DNA from: Neoconidiobolus thromboides FSU 785 | Taxonomy: Eukaryota > Entomophthoromycota > Entomophthoromycetes > Entomophthorales > Neoconidiobolaceae | Direction: 5' to 3' | Assembly (NCBI GenBank): GCA_025603075.1 | Contig: MU626302.1 | Location: 1-64,000 of the forward strand | DNA: 64,000 nt | Shown here: piece by piece, positions 1 through 13,650 of the stretch | Layout: each line of letters starts with the position of its first letter | How positions within the stretch are numbered: the first letter of the stretch is position 1 | Made by a program: the position numbers and the translations under genes | Notes under the pieces: model-generated | What the model saw: only the letters and a program-made list of their open reading frames with translations | Databases searched by the model: none | What the model was told of the DNA's origin: nothing

Positions 1-210
1 TAAAACAGCAAAATGAATGTAAAAAAGAGGACTCAAGTAAAAAAGTTTGGAAATAGAAAACGGTAAAATATGAGAAAGTTAGTTTAGTATATAAAAACAG
101 CATAAAGTATCAACTAAATATATAGCTTGTGTTAATTTTAAGTTATATATAAAAGGGGTATAGGTTTTGAAAATGATACACAAGAGACTATGGGTTTTTT
201 GCAATCGTTA

Positions 211-314
211 TATAGGGATGTTTTTTTTGATTTCATTATTTTTACATCTTTTAAGCGTTATTTAAGTGGAAAAATTGCTAGTAAAATTCTTAAATACAAA
301 AATACATCCCCATA
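211..314 (+). mobile_element. Fold-back MITE-like element, copy 1
   Basis: Seen: a terminus close to GGGATGTTTTTTTTGATTTC, a central TTTTAAGCGTTATTTAAGTGG and an end matching AAATACATCCCCATA, co-linear with the other copies. It has no coding capacity. Confidence 0.8.
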
Positions 315-500
315 CTATTAAAACAATCAAGTAGTAAAAATGTTGAGTTATTTACTCAATAATTAACTATGTTTAGTTATTAGGTTAATGATCATATTTT
401 ATATTGAAATAAAGTAAACACTATATTAACTAAACACTGTACCAATTTAACCTGAATTTAGTAAGTAATCTAATATAAGTTTTATTAGATTTATTTAATT

Positions 501-603
501 ATTTGGGACTGTTTTTTTAGTTTTATTGTTTTCCATTTTTTAAGCGCTATTTGAGTGGAAGGACTGTAGTAAAATTCTTAAACAAAAAAACACATCCCCA
601 TAT
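501..603 (+). mobile_element. Fold-back MITE-like element, copy 2
   Basis: Same architecture as the other copies: a central TTTTTTAAGCGCTATTTGAG and the end ACACATCCCCATAT. The left terminus is diverged (TGGGACTG). It lies 190 bp after copy 1, in the same orientation. Confidence 0.8.
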
Positions 604-991
604 ATTTTTAATATTATTTAAATTAACTTTAAAAAACCTTGTTAAAGAAACATAAATATTAGTTTTTTGTTTTATTAATTTGTTTAATACTATATAATAT
701 AAAATTAAAAATTATTTGCTTTTTATAACTAAAATTGATAAAGAAAATAGTTTAAACTTAAAGCTTTTAAGTATTAAAGTTTATACAATGTATTTTATTT
801 TATTTAAGTATTTATATTATAACTATAGTTATAATAAAAATTAGTAAGAAATTTTCAACTTTTAAATTATTATTAACAACTGTTCTTTTATTGAGAGTAA
901 TATATATTTAAAACCAGATTATTTTCATTTTTATTATAGATTAGTAAAAAAAGCTAAAAAATTCATTTCAACTTGGATTAGCTAAAAGTTT

Positions 992-1063
992 TGACCAGCA
1001 GAGGAGTCGAACCTCTAACCTCTAGATCTGGAGTCCAACGCGCTACCATTGCGCCAGCTAGCC
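992..1063 (-). tRNA. tRNA-Trp (CCA)
   Basis: Read on the minus strand, this folds as a 72-nt cloverleaf. The acceptor GGCTAGC pairs with GCTGGTC, including G-T pairs. The D-arm is GCGCAATGGTAGCGC. The anticodon loop CTCCAGA gives anticodon CCA, and the T-arm contains GGTTCGACTCC. The discriminator base is A. No intron and no encoded CCA tail are present. A run of four T follows a few bases downstream on its strand, consistent with Pol III termination. Confidence 0.95.
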
Positions 1064-1811
1064 AAATTCCATTTGGAACTCATATTTCTGTTATAATCTT
1101 ACATTATTGCTTATATATTGTACTTTATATTATAATCTGAAAAGAGTAATATATGAGTAAATTTAAAAAAGCCTCGGTTAAAATAAACCTTTTTTAACTT
1201 CTTAATCTTTGCCCATTTTTTGTGTAGCATAGACTTAAAAAAAATTAGTCAAACACTAGACAAAAAATACTCTATTAAAATGATTTTAAAATTAGCCAAG
1301 AAAACAATTATTCTATAAGGTAGGTGCTAAATTTGCAATTCTTGCTAAATCGAAATTGTAAAACTCTTATAGAGCTTTTAAACTAGCCTATACTAAAGAA
1401 GACTAGTTGATAGAATTGAAATTGTTTTGGTTCAAATGAGAGATTATTTTGATGGGATTTTATTTCAAAGGATTTTATACTATTAAAATAAGAATGACAA
1501 AGTGGATATTAATAATGGAGCAACTGCTTCTTTTTGACCAAGTTCAAGTTCTTTTTAGCATTTAAAATACCAAATGGGGATGTATTTTTGTGTTTAAGAA
1601 TTTTATTAACAAATTTTCCGCTTAAATAGTGCTTAAAAAATGGAAGAAATAATGAAGTCAAAAAAACACTCCCAAATACTTTTATTCCAAATATTACGAA
1701 TTTTTCTTCAAATTGAAATTTGATTGGATAATTTATACTCTTTCGTAACATTAATTTCAATAAAATTACTAAAATTTATCATCTCATATCAAGTGTTTTC
1801 ATTTTCAATCA
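1064..1811. other. Intergenic, tRNA-Trp to UGGT
   Basis: This holds the upstream region of the UGGT gene and one fold-back element copy. No other gene is supported. Confidence 0.6.
1572..1676 (-). mobile_element. Fold-back MITE-like element, copy 3
   Basis: This is an inverted copy. It starts GGGGATGTATTTTTGTG, carries CTTAAATAGTGCTTAAAAAA in the centre and ends AAAAAACACTCCC. It lies about 135 bp upstream of the UGGT start codon, so it may sit within that promoter. Confidence 0.85.
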
Positions 1812-4800
1812 ATGAGACTATTAGCTCGAATAGTAGCATTAGTAGCTTTGCTACTCTCCTTCATCCTTTGTGATGGACAACCTTTCCAGGTGTATTTACA
1901 ATCAAATTGGGCCAGTCCGCCACTTGAATTTGAATTATTAGAAACCTTAGTGGAATTCAATAGCTCTAGTTATTTTCACATCATTAATCAGCTTTCGTTA
2001 ACAGAACTCAATAGTGATGCTGAAATTTATGATAACTTTATCAAGTTATTAAAAAAAGAAGGTGTTATGGAAGATAAAGATTGGAATTTATTTGATATGT
2101 TCCTTGCTTCAAGATACGCCTCCCCAAAAGTGATTGCTCACTTTCAATTTTTTAATGAAACGGTGTTGACCGAAGTGAATAAACAGGGAGAGTGTGATAA
2201 TTGGATTCAGGTGGGAAATAAGGCATTTTGTGATGTTAACGAAGTAGTAAAATTGTTGGAAGATAAAAAGATAAATGTGGAGAAAGTCAATGAAGAGTAA
2301 GTTAAATAAGAATTATTATAATAAAAAGAAAGAAGATGATTAATAATTTATTTTTGTTAGATATATCTCCAGTCAAAAACAACCATTCGATCATACTCAT
2401 CCTTCCTTTCAGATCAATCAAAAAGAATTATTAAATGTTATATTTTATACACCAAAATTAGATACTAAGTTTCAAAAAAATCATCAAGTTTTAAGTCAAT
2501 TAGCAGAAAAGGGAAATATTCAATATATTCTAAGATATGCACCCTTGTATTCTAATAAAAATGTATATCTCTCTGGTTATGGAGCTCATTTAAATATTAA
2601 AAATATTGAATACAAAACAGTGGATGATAGAGTATTGTATAATGGTAAGCACTATTTATCAAAGATATTAAATTCAAGTAATAAATAATAATGTTTTTAG
2701 ATGAAGAATTTGAAAATGAGATTGATTCAATTGATAGTGAATATAATTCACATAATAATTTATTAATAAACAAGTTAATATCCGAACCAACTATAATTAA
2801 TGAATTAAAAGATGAAAATTATACAGGTAAAATTAATAAAAAATAAACGATTAATTAACTAATTGATATTTTAGATTTAAGTTATAAAACGAGTAAATAT
2901 ATACTGGATTCTAAATTGCCATTATCAACATGGACTTATCTTACTCAGAATTTTCCAAAGCATTCGAGTTTTTTGGCTAGTAAAAAATTAGGTAATAATA
3001 TTTGCAGTGGCATTCAATTTCAAAGAGATTGGTTTCGTACTGCTCCAGCACCAAATATTTTATTTGTTAATGGTATACCTATTTCTTTAACTGAAGTAGA
3101 TATATTTCAGTAAGTTTTATATTTATTTGTCATTATATTATATTATTATTATTATTCTATATATTAATATTTAAATTTAATTAGTTTGTTAAATGTATTA
3201 AACATTGAAAGAAAGACAGTGAATTCATTATTAGATTTAGGAATGGAATTAAATTCAGCCGTTGATTTTTTAAATAATCAGTTATTAGAAAGCAAAGACA
3301 AAAACCAAGATGATAGTTCAATTTTTGATGTTAGAGAGGATATAAATAATTCATTTATTATTTGGTTAAATGATTTACAAAAAGATGATTTATATAAAGA
3401 TTGGGATAAATCTATCAAAGGAGTAAGTTGGATAATAATATATAATAATAAATACTTTATTTAATATTTATTAATTTATTTGTATAATTATAGTTATTAA
3501 ATGGTATGTATGGAGGGTATTTACCAGAAGTAGCAGTTAATTATGCAAATGTATTATTTGCTTTAGATTTATCTAATCCAGAAGTAATTGATACATTTAA
3601 TGCCGAAATATTGCCATTAATTAATGGAGGAGTACCAATTCGATTTGGATTTATACCATTAATATCAGATGATGTAACATCAGCATCAAATAGTAAGATT
3701 TATTTATTTAATTATTTATTTAACATTAATTAATTATTACAGTACTGGCCTCTTTTTTTATTAAAATATCCAAATTATATGATAGTAAAAAAGTGATTTT
3801 AATGATGGAACAATTGCACAATTTAGTTACAAAGGAAGAAAGTATAATTGATACGTTGAAAAGATTAATTAAACAAGAAAAATTAAATTTAAAATGGGAA
3901 GATTTATCAAATGATTTAGATATTAAAATTACAATTAATAAATATATGAAACGATTAAATTTAAAATTGAAAGATCCAATCTTCTTTGTTAATGGCGAAA
4001 GATTAAATTATGATGCTGTAAGTGAATACTAATTTTGTATTTATTATAATTATATAATTATTATTATATTAATATTTTTATCTTTAGAATTATCAAAGAT
4101 CTTTAGTTACTTCCATTAATAAACAATTAAATGATATAAGAGAAATGGTAATTATATTAATATATTAATAAATATAATTGATTAATTATTAATTATTAAA
4201 TAATAGATAAGAAATGAAGAATTAAGAGATGACATGAACATCTATGACCATTTATTAAGCTTACCAGGAGTCTATAAAAGTTATTCTAATTTGATATTTA
4301 ACTCAGATACATCTACCTCTTTAGATTCATCTTATACTACATTTATACCCGAATTACATCATCATCAAGATATATTAACGAATTTCAATTATTTTACTAA
4401 TATCAAATCAAATAATATTGAACAAGATTCAATCCCAATTACAATTATTTTATTAGATGATCTTAATACTAATAATGGTATTTTATTAACTAAAAAATTA
4501 TTAAAATTTATGGTAAGCTATAACATAATATAATAATAATAATGATAATAAGTTATTACTTTAATTTAGGAAAAAAATAATAATTTACGAATTAGTATAA
4601 TTCATCAATCAACAAATGAATTTACAAATGGGTTAAGTAGTTTAGTTTATGAATCTTTAAATTCGGAAAATTTGGATTTAAATGAAAATTCAGAATTACT
4701 AAAAGATATTGAATCCAAAGACTTTGGTATCAAAATTGATATGAGAGAAGAAGAAATGTTGTATTGGCAGAAAATGCAGTTAAATTTAAATCATATCAAT

Positions 4801-7356
4801 TTGAATTTTAATTCACCAGCTATTATTGTTAATGGAAAGGTAGTATTAGTGTTTATTATAAATAATTAATTAATTTTAATTATTATGTAGATTTTTATAT
4901 TAGAAAATGAAGAGGATTATGAATTAATAGATATTGATATGTTAATTAATTATGAAAAAAAGAAACGATTAAATGATTTATTAAACTCTATTAAGCAAGC
5001 GGAATTATTCTTAAATATTGAAGATAAAATGAAATTAGCAGATTTATTTATGAAATTATCTGGAATCTTAGGAAAAAATTTAGAAAATCATCAAAATATT
5101 GCACGATTTGAAAATAAACCTGGTCAACGTCAACAACTGCCCTCTTTTTCTGCAGAAGAGTGTCGATTTCAAACAGGAGATAAAGAACAATCTTGGGCCA
5201 ATTTGAAGTTTATATTAAATCCAATATCTATACAAGGTCAAAAATGGGCCCCAATTTTAGAAGTATTAAGTAAAATTAATGGTGTTTATTTGGATGGTTA
5301 TTTGAATCCAATTGATGATTCAGATGATTTAAAAAGATTAAATTCTAATTTCTTTCGTTTTAATTTCAATTCAAAATTAAATTTTGATAAAAATGGGTAA
5401 TTAATAATATAAAATATGCAATATATAATATATTAACTTTGATTTATTTAGTGACATCATTCCTTCCAATGTTAAATTTACTAAATTACCTAAAGATACT
5501 TTACTAACTGCTGGTATCGATGCTATTTCTTCATGGGTAGTTATGCCAAGTCAATCCATATATGATTTAGATAATTTACAATTAAAGGAGAGTAACTCAG
5601 GAATTGAAGCTATATTCACATTAAAGCATATCTTAATTGAAGGACATGCCCAAGATTTAAATACACAATCATCACCAAGAGGTTTACAATTTTTATTAAA
5701 TACTGCAAAAAATGAAACGAACGTAGATACTTTAGTGATGGCTAATTTAGGTTATTTTCAATTGAAAGCTAACCCAGGGGTTTATTTTATTAATTTAAGA
5801 CATGGAAAATCAGATATGCTATATGAATTACAAACTCTAGGATCAAGAAATAATAAGAGAAAATATATTCATAATCAATTAGGTCATAGACTTATTTTAA
5901 ATGGGTTTGGAGGTACTGTGTTATTTCCTAAGGTAATTAAAATCAAATCATGGAAATTAATTATTATAATGTTTATTTAGGTTTATAAAAAATCAGGTAT
6001 GGAACATTTATCTTTATTAGATGAAGAAGAATCCGATACTAAAGTTAGTTTATGGGATAAGTAAATAATATTAATTAGTTCACAATAATAATAGTAAACT
6101 AATTTTAACTTTAATTAGATTTTTTGGTAAAAATGAAGTCAAAGTCGAAGAACCAACCATCCATGTATTTACAGTAGCATCTGGTCATTTATATGAACGA
6201 TTTTTGTCTGTAATGATGCTTTCAGTCTTAAAAAATACTAAATCAAATGTGAAATTTTGGTTTATTGAAAATTTTTTATCACCTAATTTTAAGGTAAGTT
6301 ATTAAGATTTAATTTGTTAATATTATTATATTAATTTTATATTAGCATTTTATTCCTAAAATGGCAGAAAAGTATAAATTTGATTATGAATTAATTACTT
6401 ATCAATGGCCTCATTGGCTTAATCAACAGTCTGAAAAACAAAGAAAGCTTTGGGGGTAATTTGATTTACTTGTAATAATATTAAATAATACTAATTTAAT
6501 TCAATTTAGTTATAAAATATTATTTTTAGATGTATTATTCCCGTTATCTGTAGATAAAGTTATTTTTGTTGATGCTGATCAAGTAATGTTCTATAATTAA
6601 TATAATTCATATAATAATTAATTTTAATAGATGGTTCGTGCAGATTTGAAAGAATTAATAGATCATGATTTAGAAGGAGCCCCGTATGGTTATGTACCTT
6701 TTTGTAAATCACGAGAATCTATGAAAGGATATAGATTTTGGGAACAAGGATATTGGAAAGATCATTTACAAGGGAAGCCATATCATATTAGGTAATACAT
6801 TTTATATACTTTGCTTTTTATTTTTATTGAATACATAATAAAATAATCAATTAACTTTTACTAATTATCATTTCATAGTGCTTTATATGTCGTGGACCTC
6901 AAACGCTTCCGGTCCTTAGCAGCAGGGGATCAATTACGTGGTCATTATCAAATGTTATCTTATGATCCTAATTCGTTAGCTAATTTGGATCAAGATTTAC
7001 CTAATCATTTACAATTGAAATTAAAAATTCATTCGTTACCAATGGAATGGTTATGGTGTGAAACTTGGTGTGATGATGAATCTCTAAAAAAAGCAAAAAC
7101 AATTGATTTATGTAATAATCCAGAAACTAAAGAACCTAAATTAGACCGAGCTAAAAGAATTCTACCTGAATGGCAAAGTTTAGATGATGAAATTAAAGGA
7201 TTAAGAGATTTTGAATATCAAGTGGAGAAGGAAGAGGTGGATGGGGATAAAAAGGAAGCTAAGAAGGAATCTAAGAATTCTAAAGAGAAGTTTAAGAAAG
7301 ATAAAATCGAATCTAAAAAAGATCAAAGTTCTCAAGATGAAAAAGATGAACTTTAA
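1812..7356 (+). CDS. UGGT: UDP-glucose:glycoprotein glucosyltransferase
   Basis: This is the ER folding sensor that reglucosylates misfolded N-glycoproteins. I reconstruct 18 exons: 1812-2296, 2361-2644, 2701-2826, 2875-3109, 3185-3422, 3494-3692, 3743-4017, 4088-4147, 4207-4512, 4570-4839, 4891-5396, 5452-5932, 5981-6060, 6119-6293, 6346-6455, 6510-6582, 6631-6791 and 6879-7356. They sum to 4542 nt, or 1513 aa, typical for the family. The first ~22 residues form a signal peptide. The long middle part has the thioredoxin-like sensor character (for example LSGYGAHL...VDDR). The C-terminal GT24 domain (from about residue 1185) has [14 protein letters not shown], the metal-binding DAD at 1298-1300 and [11 protein letters not shown] Lys/Glu/Asp-rich tail ends in KDEL, an ER-retrieval signal. 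All introns are GT-AG. The gene converges on SPT5 with 199 bp between stops. The catalytic motifs look intact. Confidence 0.95.
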
Positions 7357-7555
7357 ATAAATATCTTTTGAAATTTATTTTATTTTATTTAGTATTTTAT
7401 TGTTATTGTTAATCACTATTTTATTTTTAAATTAAAACCAAAATTCAATACAAAAGAAATGCAATTAAAAAATGAGAATGTTATAACCAAAAATGCAATT
7501 CTTTTTTTTTAAATAAAGCTAAATTTATATTTAAAAAATTCATTTTTATATCAAA

Positions 7556-10500
7556 TTAAGGGTATTGCGATTGGTTATCGTTAGGATTACTTTGATTCAA
7601 AGGAGCTAAATTCGAGCCAAAATCTTCGCCACCTGGTGTACCAGGTAAAAAACCCGGGGTACTGGGTACCATAGCTGGTTCATTATCTTTATTTTCTTTT
7701 TTATTACCCCAAGTACCTTCTACAAATGGTTTAGTTGGTGGTGCAAATTCTTCTTCATTATTGTAATTTTCATCTCGAATATTTACTTTATTAAATGTTT
7801 CATTAAATTGAACTTCCATTTTTTCGTTTGAATATCCTTCTTCTTTATTTCCTTTCCAATCGCTATCTTCTTCTCTACCATAACTATAATACCCAATTTT
7901 ATCTTGCTTACTTTTATTATCCCATTTATCTTCCCAAGCTCCTCTTTCTTTACCTGCTGTCCAATTCATTTGCGTATCTTCTGTGCCCAAAGTAGCTGTA
8001 GTATCCATTGATCCATCCCATTTGTCTTTGTTTCCTGTTTCATGTTCTTGAGTAGGCCATGCTTCTTTTGTACTATTTTTATCATAAGTATAACTATCCC
8101 TTTCTTTATTTTCGGTTGAAATTTTATATTGATCGTCATATTTTACTTTTTCACTTTGGTTACCCCATGATGCAGCAACTTCACTTGTTTCATTATTAGA
8201 TGCTGAAGGTTTTTCGGATTCAAAAGCATCAGTTTCTTTTTTACTCCAAGCATCATTATATTTAGTAGATTTATCCCAACTTTCATTTTGAGCTTGATCT
8301 TTTTTACTAGATTCATAACTATCTCCTCTATCTTCTTTATTTTTTTTACTAGAATCCCATTTATCTTGGTAGGTATCGGGGCCTTTCTCCCAAGATGAGC
8401 CATTATCTTTAGTTGCAGATTTATTTTCCCAAGAGCTACCTTGATTGGCAATATTATTTGAAGGAGCAATAGATAAATAGTCTTCTTTTCCTTTATAATC
8501 CGTTGAAGTATTATAACTAGTATAACCCTTTTCATGATCGTCATTTTTAGTTGTATACGATTCAGATGGCAAATATTCATCATCCTGTTCTGGATAAAAT
8601 CCTTGTGGTGCGTAAGGTTGATCTGTTTTGTTTTTAGAATGGATAGCTAAATCATAAATAGGTGTTTCTCCTGCTCCCCAATTAGCTCCATCTTTTTGAT
8701 TTCCATAACCATAATCTCCAGAAGTACCTATATTATTATTATCCCAACTCGATTTCCCTTTACTTGTATTTGAAAAGTTATTTCGACTCCAATCGCTTGC
8801 TGATTCATTATATCGTTCCTTTTTATCCCATTCATTAGAAGTATTTGAGTATTGTTTAGATCGATTCCATTTTGAAGTATCATCGTTGGAATAACTATCT
8901 TTTTTATCCCAGGGATTATCTGTACCACTATTGTTGGCTCTTTGGCTCCATTTGTTATCAACGGAACCTGAGTATTGGCTATTTTGATTCCAGTCATTAT
9001 TGGAACCACCATTATACCCTCCTCTTTCTCTTTGATTCCAATCATTATTATTACCTTGAGATTTAGAACCCCAATCAGTACCAAAACCACTATATTGACT
9101 CCTTGAGTTATTATAAGTACTAGCAGAAGCTCTTGATTGGCTTTGGGTCCATGATGAGCTACCATTATCTCTAGATCTCATACCTGCACCAGCTTTTAGG
9201 TTAGCCCAAGTATTCATTCCACTAGAGCTTGAAGTATAATGTTGATCAAAGCGTGTATTTGGATTACTAGAAAATATATTATTGATTATTCTATACTTAA
9301 ATAATAATTATATTACCCTGGTAAATCAATAATAGATTTATCAACAGTCACAACTTTAGAATTAGTATGTAATTCAACACGAGCCATATTTCCATTGACT
9401 TCTTTGACTATTCCAATATACCCCTTATAACTTCCTGATTTAATATTAACTGTTTTATCAACCAGTGGATCCGTACGACGTGGTCCCCTACCACCACCTT
9501 GACGAAATCCACCTCTCTGGCGATCACCCATATTGGTTGGTGGTCTAGTTGGTACTGTAAATCCATCTTTATCTCTAATTACTTTACCACCCGCCGTATT
9601 CTAAAATATTAAATTGCCAATAATAAATCCTTAAAAATAGTACCTGTGCTTTTGATAAAGAAATCAAAAATTTCACCTTTTCAACAGAAACTCCAGAATT
9701 ATCAATGTGATTACCAGCTTTAACAAATGCTACATTTTTGTGAATATAAATGATAATTCCACGGCGGTTCTATATTTTTTTAGTTATATACTATATACGT
9801 GCGTAAACCAATTTACCTCTCCATGTATATATTTAACTTGGTCCCCAATATTTAAAGGGACACCTTTACTATCTACTGCTACTACCTTTTTGAATTGTAC
9901 ACCTCTGGCAATAGCTATTGGGACACTCCTTATTTGGCCATTTTGGTCCATAACTTTATAATCATTCTTCTCAATTTTAGTAATTACACCCACATTTTGT
10001 GCACTGAAATAGGATTAGAAGATGAAAAGATTAAACGTAAAATGAATTACTCAATTTGCAACAAATCATGAATTCGATACTTAGTATCTTTTCGAGTTAC
10101 AATACTGGTTCCATCTGAATTTCGAAGATCTTTAGTAAAAACTTGAATCTAAACAAATTATAAGTTTAATAATTAATATGAATATGAAACTTACTTCGGA
10201 TGTAGTAGAATCTGAAATCAAGGTAACAACTCTATCACTAACTTTAACAATAAAACCAGTTTCATCATTATGTTTTCCAGATATAACTCGTACATGGTCT
10301 CCAATTTTATAATGTTTGCGTACTTTGGATATCATGATTTTAAGTTCCTATTTAATTAGCTAACTTCTAACAGGGAATTTAAAAAGAGTACCTGAAGACC
10401 ACTGAGTTCAGGCTGTACAGTAACAACATCACCTTCAATCTTTTTCAAAGTACCAGTAACTGTAGCCATTGTTCCTTCCATGATTTCTACCAAATCTCCA

Positions 10501-11931
10501 ATATTTAAACTTTCAGCATTTTGTTGATTGGCCAAAGGTGCGGTTAATGTTGCTAAAGCTTTTGCTATTAAAATTATTAATTTTTCGATTATTTCTTTAA
10601 CTAAAAGTAATACTTTTATCCACTTCATCTTCAATAGCGCTAGCAAACTTAGTAATTTCGTCTAATGTTGGATTCACGTTGGTCATTTGGAGACCAGAAA
10701 TCTTTATATCTTTTTCTAAGAACCCATCTTTGAAATTTTCATTATTATAAACAAGGTAACCTCTTTTTTTCATTACAGCACCTCCGCTGCTACTAACCAT
10801 ATCAACATCTTTTCTATTGAAAAGCTTTTGGGGTGGACGATTTGCTGATTTATTACCAGGTTTACGCTTAGCACTTGTATCTTGATACCCACCTTGACTA
10901 ATATCTAAACGTGGAATAAGCTTGACTTTTGCGAAATCTTGAGTTTCAGAAACTCTTAATATTTGACATAAATCTCCAGCATATTTACCACGCTTAACTC
11001 TAGCCCAGCTTTTTTCTTTTGTACTAAAATCCTTGTATTTAATGTCAAGGACATCAATCATCTCTTTGCGTGGAACAAGTGATATTTTAGATGAAAATAC
11101 ACCTTCTACTTTTTCAATAGACTAATAAAATTAGCAATATACTTTTAAATAAGATACTAAATTACTCTTTTAACATGGGCTAATTTTTGAGCTTCAATGT
11201 AGAGATACCCCTTTAGATCATCTCTAAAAAAGGCAGAGTCAACCATAATTGGATTAGCTGTTGCTCTGCTTTGGAATACTCTTTCCATTATAGTTTTCAG
11301 GATATGTTTGTCTTTACTAGACTAAAAAACGGGTTAAGCTATGTTAAATAATATGAAAACCATGTAGTACATTGCATTTTATCATAAAAAGATTTGGGTC
11401 ATTCATTGTTGGAATCAGACCACCACGAGATTGAGCCCCTTCTGCTGCAAAACCTTCAGCAGCATGTGCATATTTTTTATTTAAACGGGCAGCAATCTCC
11501 TCAGCACTTTCTTCTGCTTCAAACACAGGGCGTCTAGAATATTGTTGAGGTCTTCCAGAACTGGCCGTTATTTCATTGTTGTCAATAAAGCCATCTTGAA
11601 AATTAATTTTAATTTATTTAGATAATTAAAGTGTTCGTACCTTCTCCCTCATCCTCCTCTTCTTCAAATTCGTCATCTCCTTCACTATCTATAGCAGTAT
11701 CATCAATGAAAATGTTTCGATTACTCTTCTTCTTTTTCTAGAGGATTTTTAGTTAAGGTTTAATAAAAGAGTTTAAAATAATACTTTGCTTCTAGAGTTA
11801 CTGTACTCTTCCTCTTCCTCTTCTTCCTCTTCTTCGTCATCTTCATCATTTATAATGAAATCATCTTCATCGTAATTTTCATAATCTTCTTCTTCTTCTT
11901 CTTCACTTTCTACTTGTCTTCTTCTTGACAT
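7556..11931 (-). CDS. SPT5: Transcription elongation factor Spt5
   Basis: Spt5 is the large subunit of DSIF (Spt4-Spt5). It clamps RNA polymerase II and couples elongation to capping and chromatin. Twelve exons in transcription order: 11785-11931, 11641-11737, 11371-11594, 11166-11321, 10614-11121, 10392-10564, 10195-10347, 10051-10148, 9817-10003, 9644-9769, 9317-9600 and 7556-9266. Their total of 3864 nt gives 1287 aa. Order of domains: an acidic N-terminus (runs of Glu), an NGN domain around residues 147-245 (DPNLFMIKC), then KOW modules, for example KSWARVKRGKYAGD, YKIGDHVRVISGKHND and NIKSGSYKGYIGIVKEV. The last ~550 residues are a low-complexity C-terminal region rich in Asn, Ser, Lys and Asp, with 25 Trp spaced in contexts such as SSW, NDW and DKW. 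It resembles the S-x-W repeats of yeast Spt5 more than the metazoan CTR, though two TPG motifs occur near the end. Confidence 0.95.
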
Positions 11932-12476
11932 ATTTTGAGAGAATTTTAAACTGATTTATCTCGTTTTTATTTAAAAAACAAATTTTTTTATTTGCTTGTA
12001 TCCTTTTTATTTCCTAAATTTTATGAAAATTACTACGGTTTGTTTAATCTCTGTTTAAGCTTTCCTAGTAATTTGCATAATGCAAAATTAAAGCTATTGG
12101 AAAAATTGCAATATATTTATCCAATGAAATAGCTATTTAGTAAGTAAAACAACCTAGTTTAATACCAGACTCTGAACTTATGTTAAAATTTTCTATACAA
12201 ACATTTGTTATATAAATTATAATAATCTTGAACTATAATCAGAAAAGGCTAATTCTTCCCAATAATTCATTCCACTAAGATATAAGCTAAGCTTTTATAT
12301 ATGAAGCTCCTAATCCTGATATCTATTATCAAAGGATAAAAATATGCCATATAATTTTAAAATAGCCCCCCGCTTCAGTGTGGATGATTCATTAAATTCG
12401 ACGACATTTTCTTTTAAATTGGAATTATTTAGAGATTTGATTTAAAAAACAAGTTCTCAAGTAATAAACTTCTTTA

Positions 12477-12580
12477 TATAGGAGTGTTTTTTTTAGTTTC
12501 ATAATCTTTCCATTTTTTAAGCACTATTTGAGTGGAAAGATTGTAGTAAAATTCTTAAACAAAAAAACACATCTTCATAT
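12477..12580 (+). mobile_element. Fold-back MITE-like element, copy 4
   Basis: Begins GGAGTGTTTTTTTTAGTTTC, has CCATTTTTTAAGCACTATTT centrally and ends ACACATCTTCATAT. The termini are slightly mutated. Confidence 0.8.
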
Positions 12581-13161
12581 CTAAATGAATTTGGCTATAA
12601 CATAAACATAGGTTATTAAATGTAATCCAGTCTTTCATAAGAGTATTACTAAAGCAATCTCCTTTTTTTGGATAATAAGCTAAAAAGATCATTGATTCCA
12701 ACAGAAAATATTCTTCATATTTAGGGACAAAGTGTATTTGATATATGTAAAAATCGGCTTTAGTAATTATGTATCCTTGTCAGTGGGGATTATCCAAAAA
12801 GAGAGATTATTTCAGAAACACCTTTATATAAAAGACATCATTTAGATTGATTTTTATGAAAGAGCATAGGTTTATATTATAATATGAATAAAGTAATGCC
12901 ATAGTAAATTCAAATCAAGGTAATATAGACGATTTATTTATAAATTGATTATAAAATATTTCTTACAGAAAGTACCTTTGAAAATTGATTAAGTAAGATT
13001 AAATTAAACTATAGAAAAACAAGTTTAACTTATGCAAGACTTAAGTTAATAGATGTAAAAGTTATAGTATTGTTTTTAGCGTGGGTATTATTTTATTCAC
13101 ATGTGAATAATTACTAATAAAGTATATAAAATATTGATAGTTTTAAAAAAACATAATGAAG

Positions 13162-13259
13162 ATATGAGAATGTTTTGGTTTCATCACTTTTTCCACTTTT
13201 AAGCGTTGTTTGAGTGGAAAGATTATCAGTAAAATTCTTAAAAAAATACGTTCCTACAT
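13162..13259 (+). mobile_element. Fold-back MITE-like element, copy 5
   Basis: Begins ATGAGAATGTTTTGGTTTC, has CTTTTAAGCGTTGTTTGAG centrally and ends AATACGTTCCTACAT. It is an eroded copy. Confidence 0.75.
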
Positions 13260-13548
13260 GATAATATTATTTGATTAGAATATTGATAATTTTTCTGAAA
13301 AAATTAAATGAAAATTCATATTTAAAATTTGAGTTTATTGACATCACTATATAACTAAAAATAAATTTCTATAAAGTTTCTAGACATCATGTATGAATAA
13401 AGTAAAAGTATTTCTATAAGTTGATAAAGTTTTATATTATATTATATTATGTTATGTTATTTTAAAAAAGTAGAATTTTTTCCGACTTATTATGAGCTAT
13501 ATCTAAAGAACAATTTTTATAGACTATTAAAATGAATTCTTTTAAAGA

Positions 13549-13650
13549 TATGGGGATGTATTTTTTTGTTTAAGAATTACTACAATCTTTCCACTCAAAT
13601 AGTGCTTAAAAAATGGAAAGATTATGAAACTAAAAAAAACAGCCCCATAT
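13549..13650 (-). mobile_element. Fold-back MITE-like element, copy 6
   Basis: An inverted copy with well-kept ends: it starts TATGGGGATG and ends CAGCCCCATAT. The centre is CACTCAAATAGTGCTTAAAA. It lies 290 bp from copy 5, in opposite orientation. Confidence 0.85.

Larger units (their letters stand above)
1..991. other. Gene-free A+T-rich flank
   Basis: No coding region or RNA gene is supported here. The stretch is A+T-rich, with frequent stops in all frames. It contains two copies of the 100-bp fold-back element, listed separately, and no recognisable transposase. Confidence 0.6.

Noticed and set aside
1509-1760. 83-codon minus-strand frame upstream of UGGT
   Set aside because: It runs through fold-back element copy 3 and has no family resemblance; it is an artefact of the repeat.
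8143-9165. Alternative minus-strand frames of about 145 codons
   Set aside because: They are shadows of the repetitive SPT5 C-terminal region in another frame.
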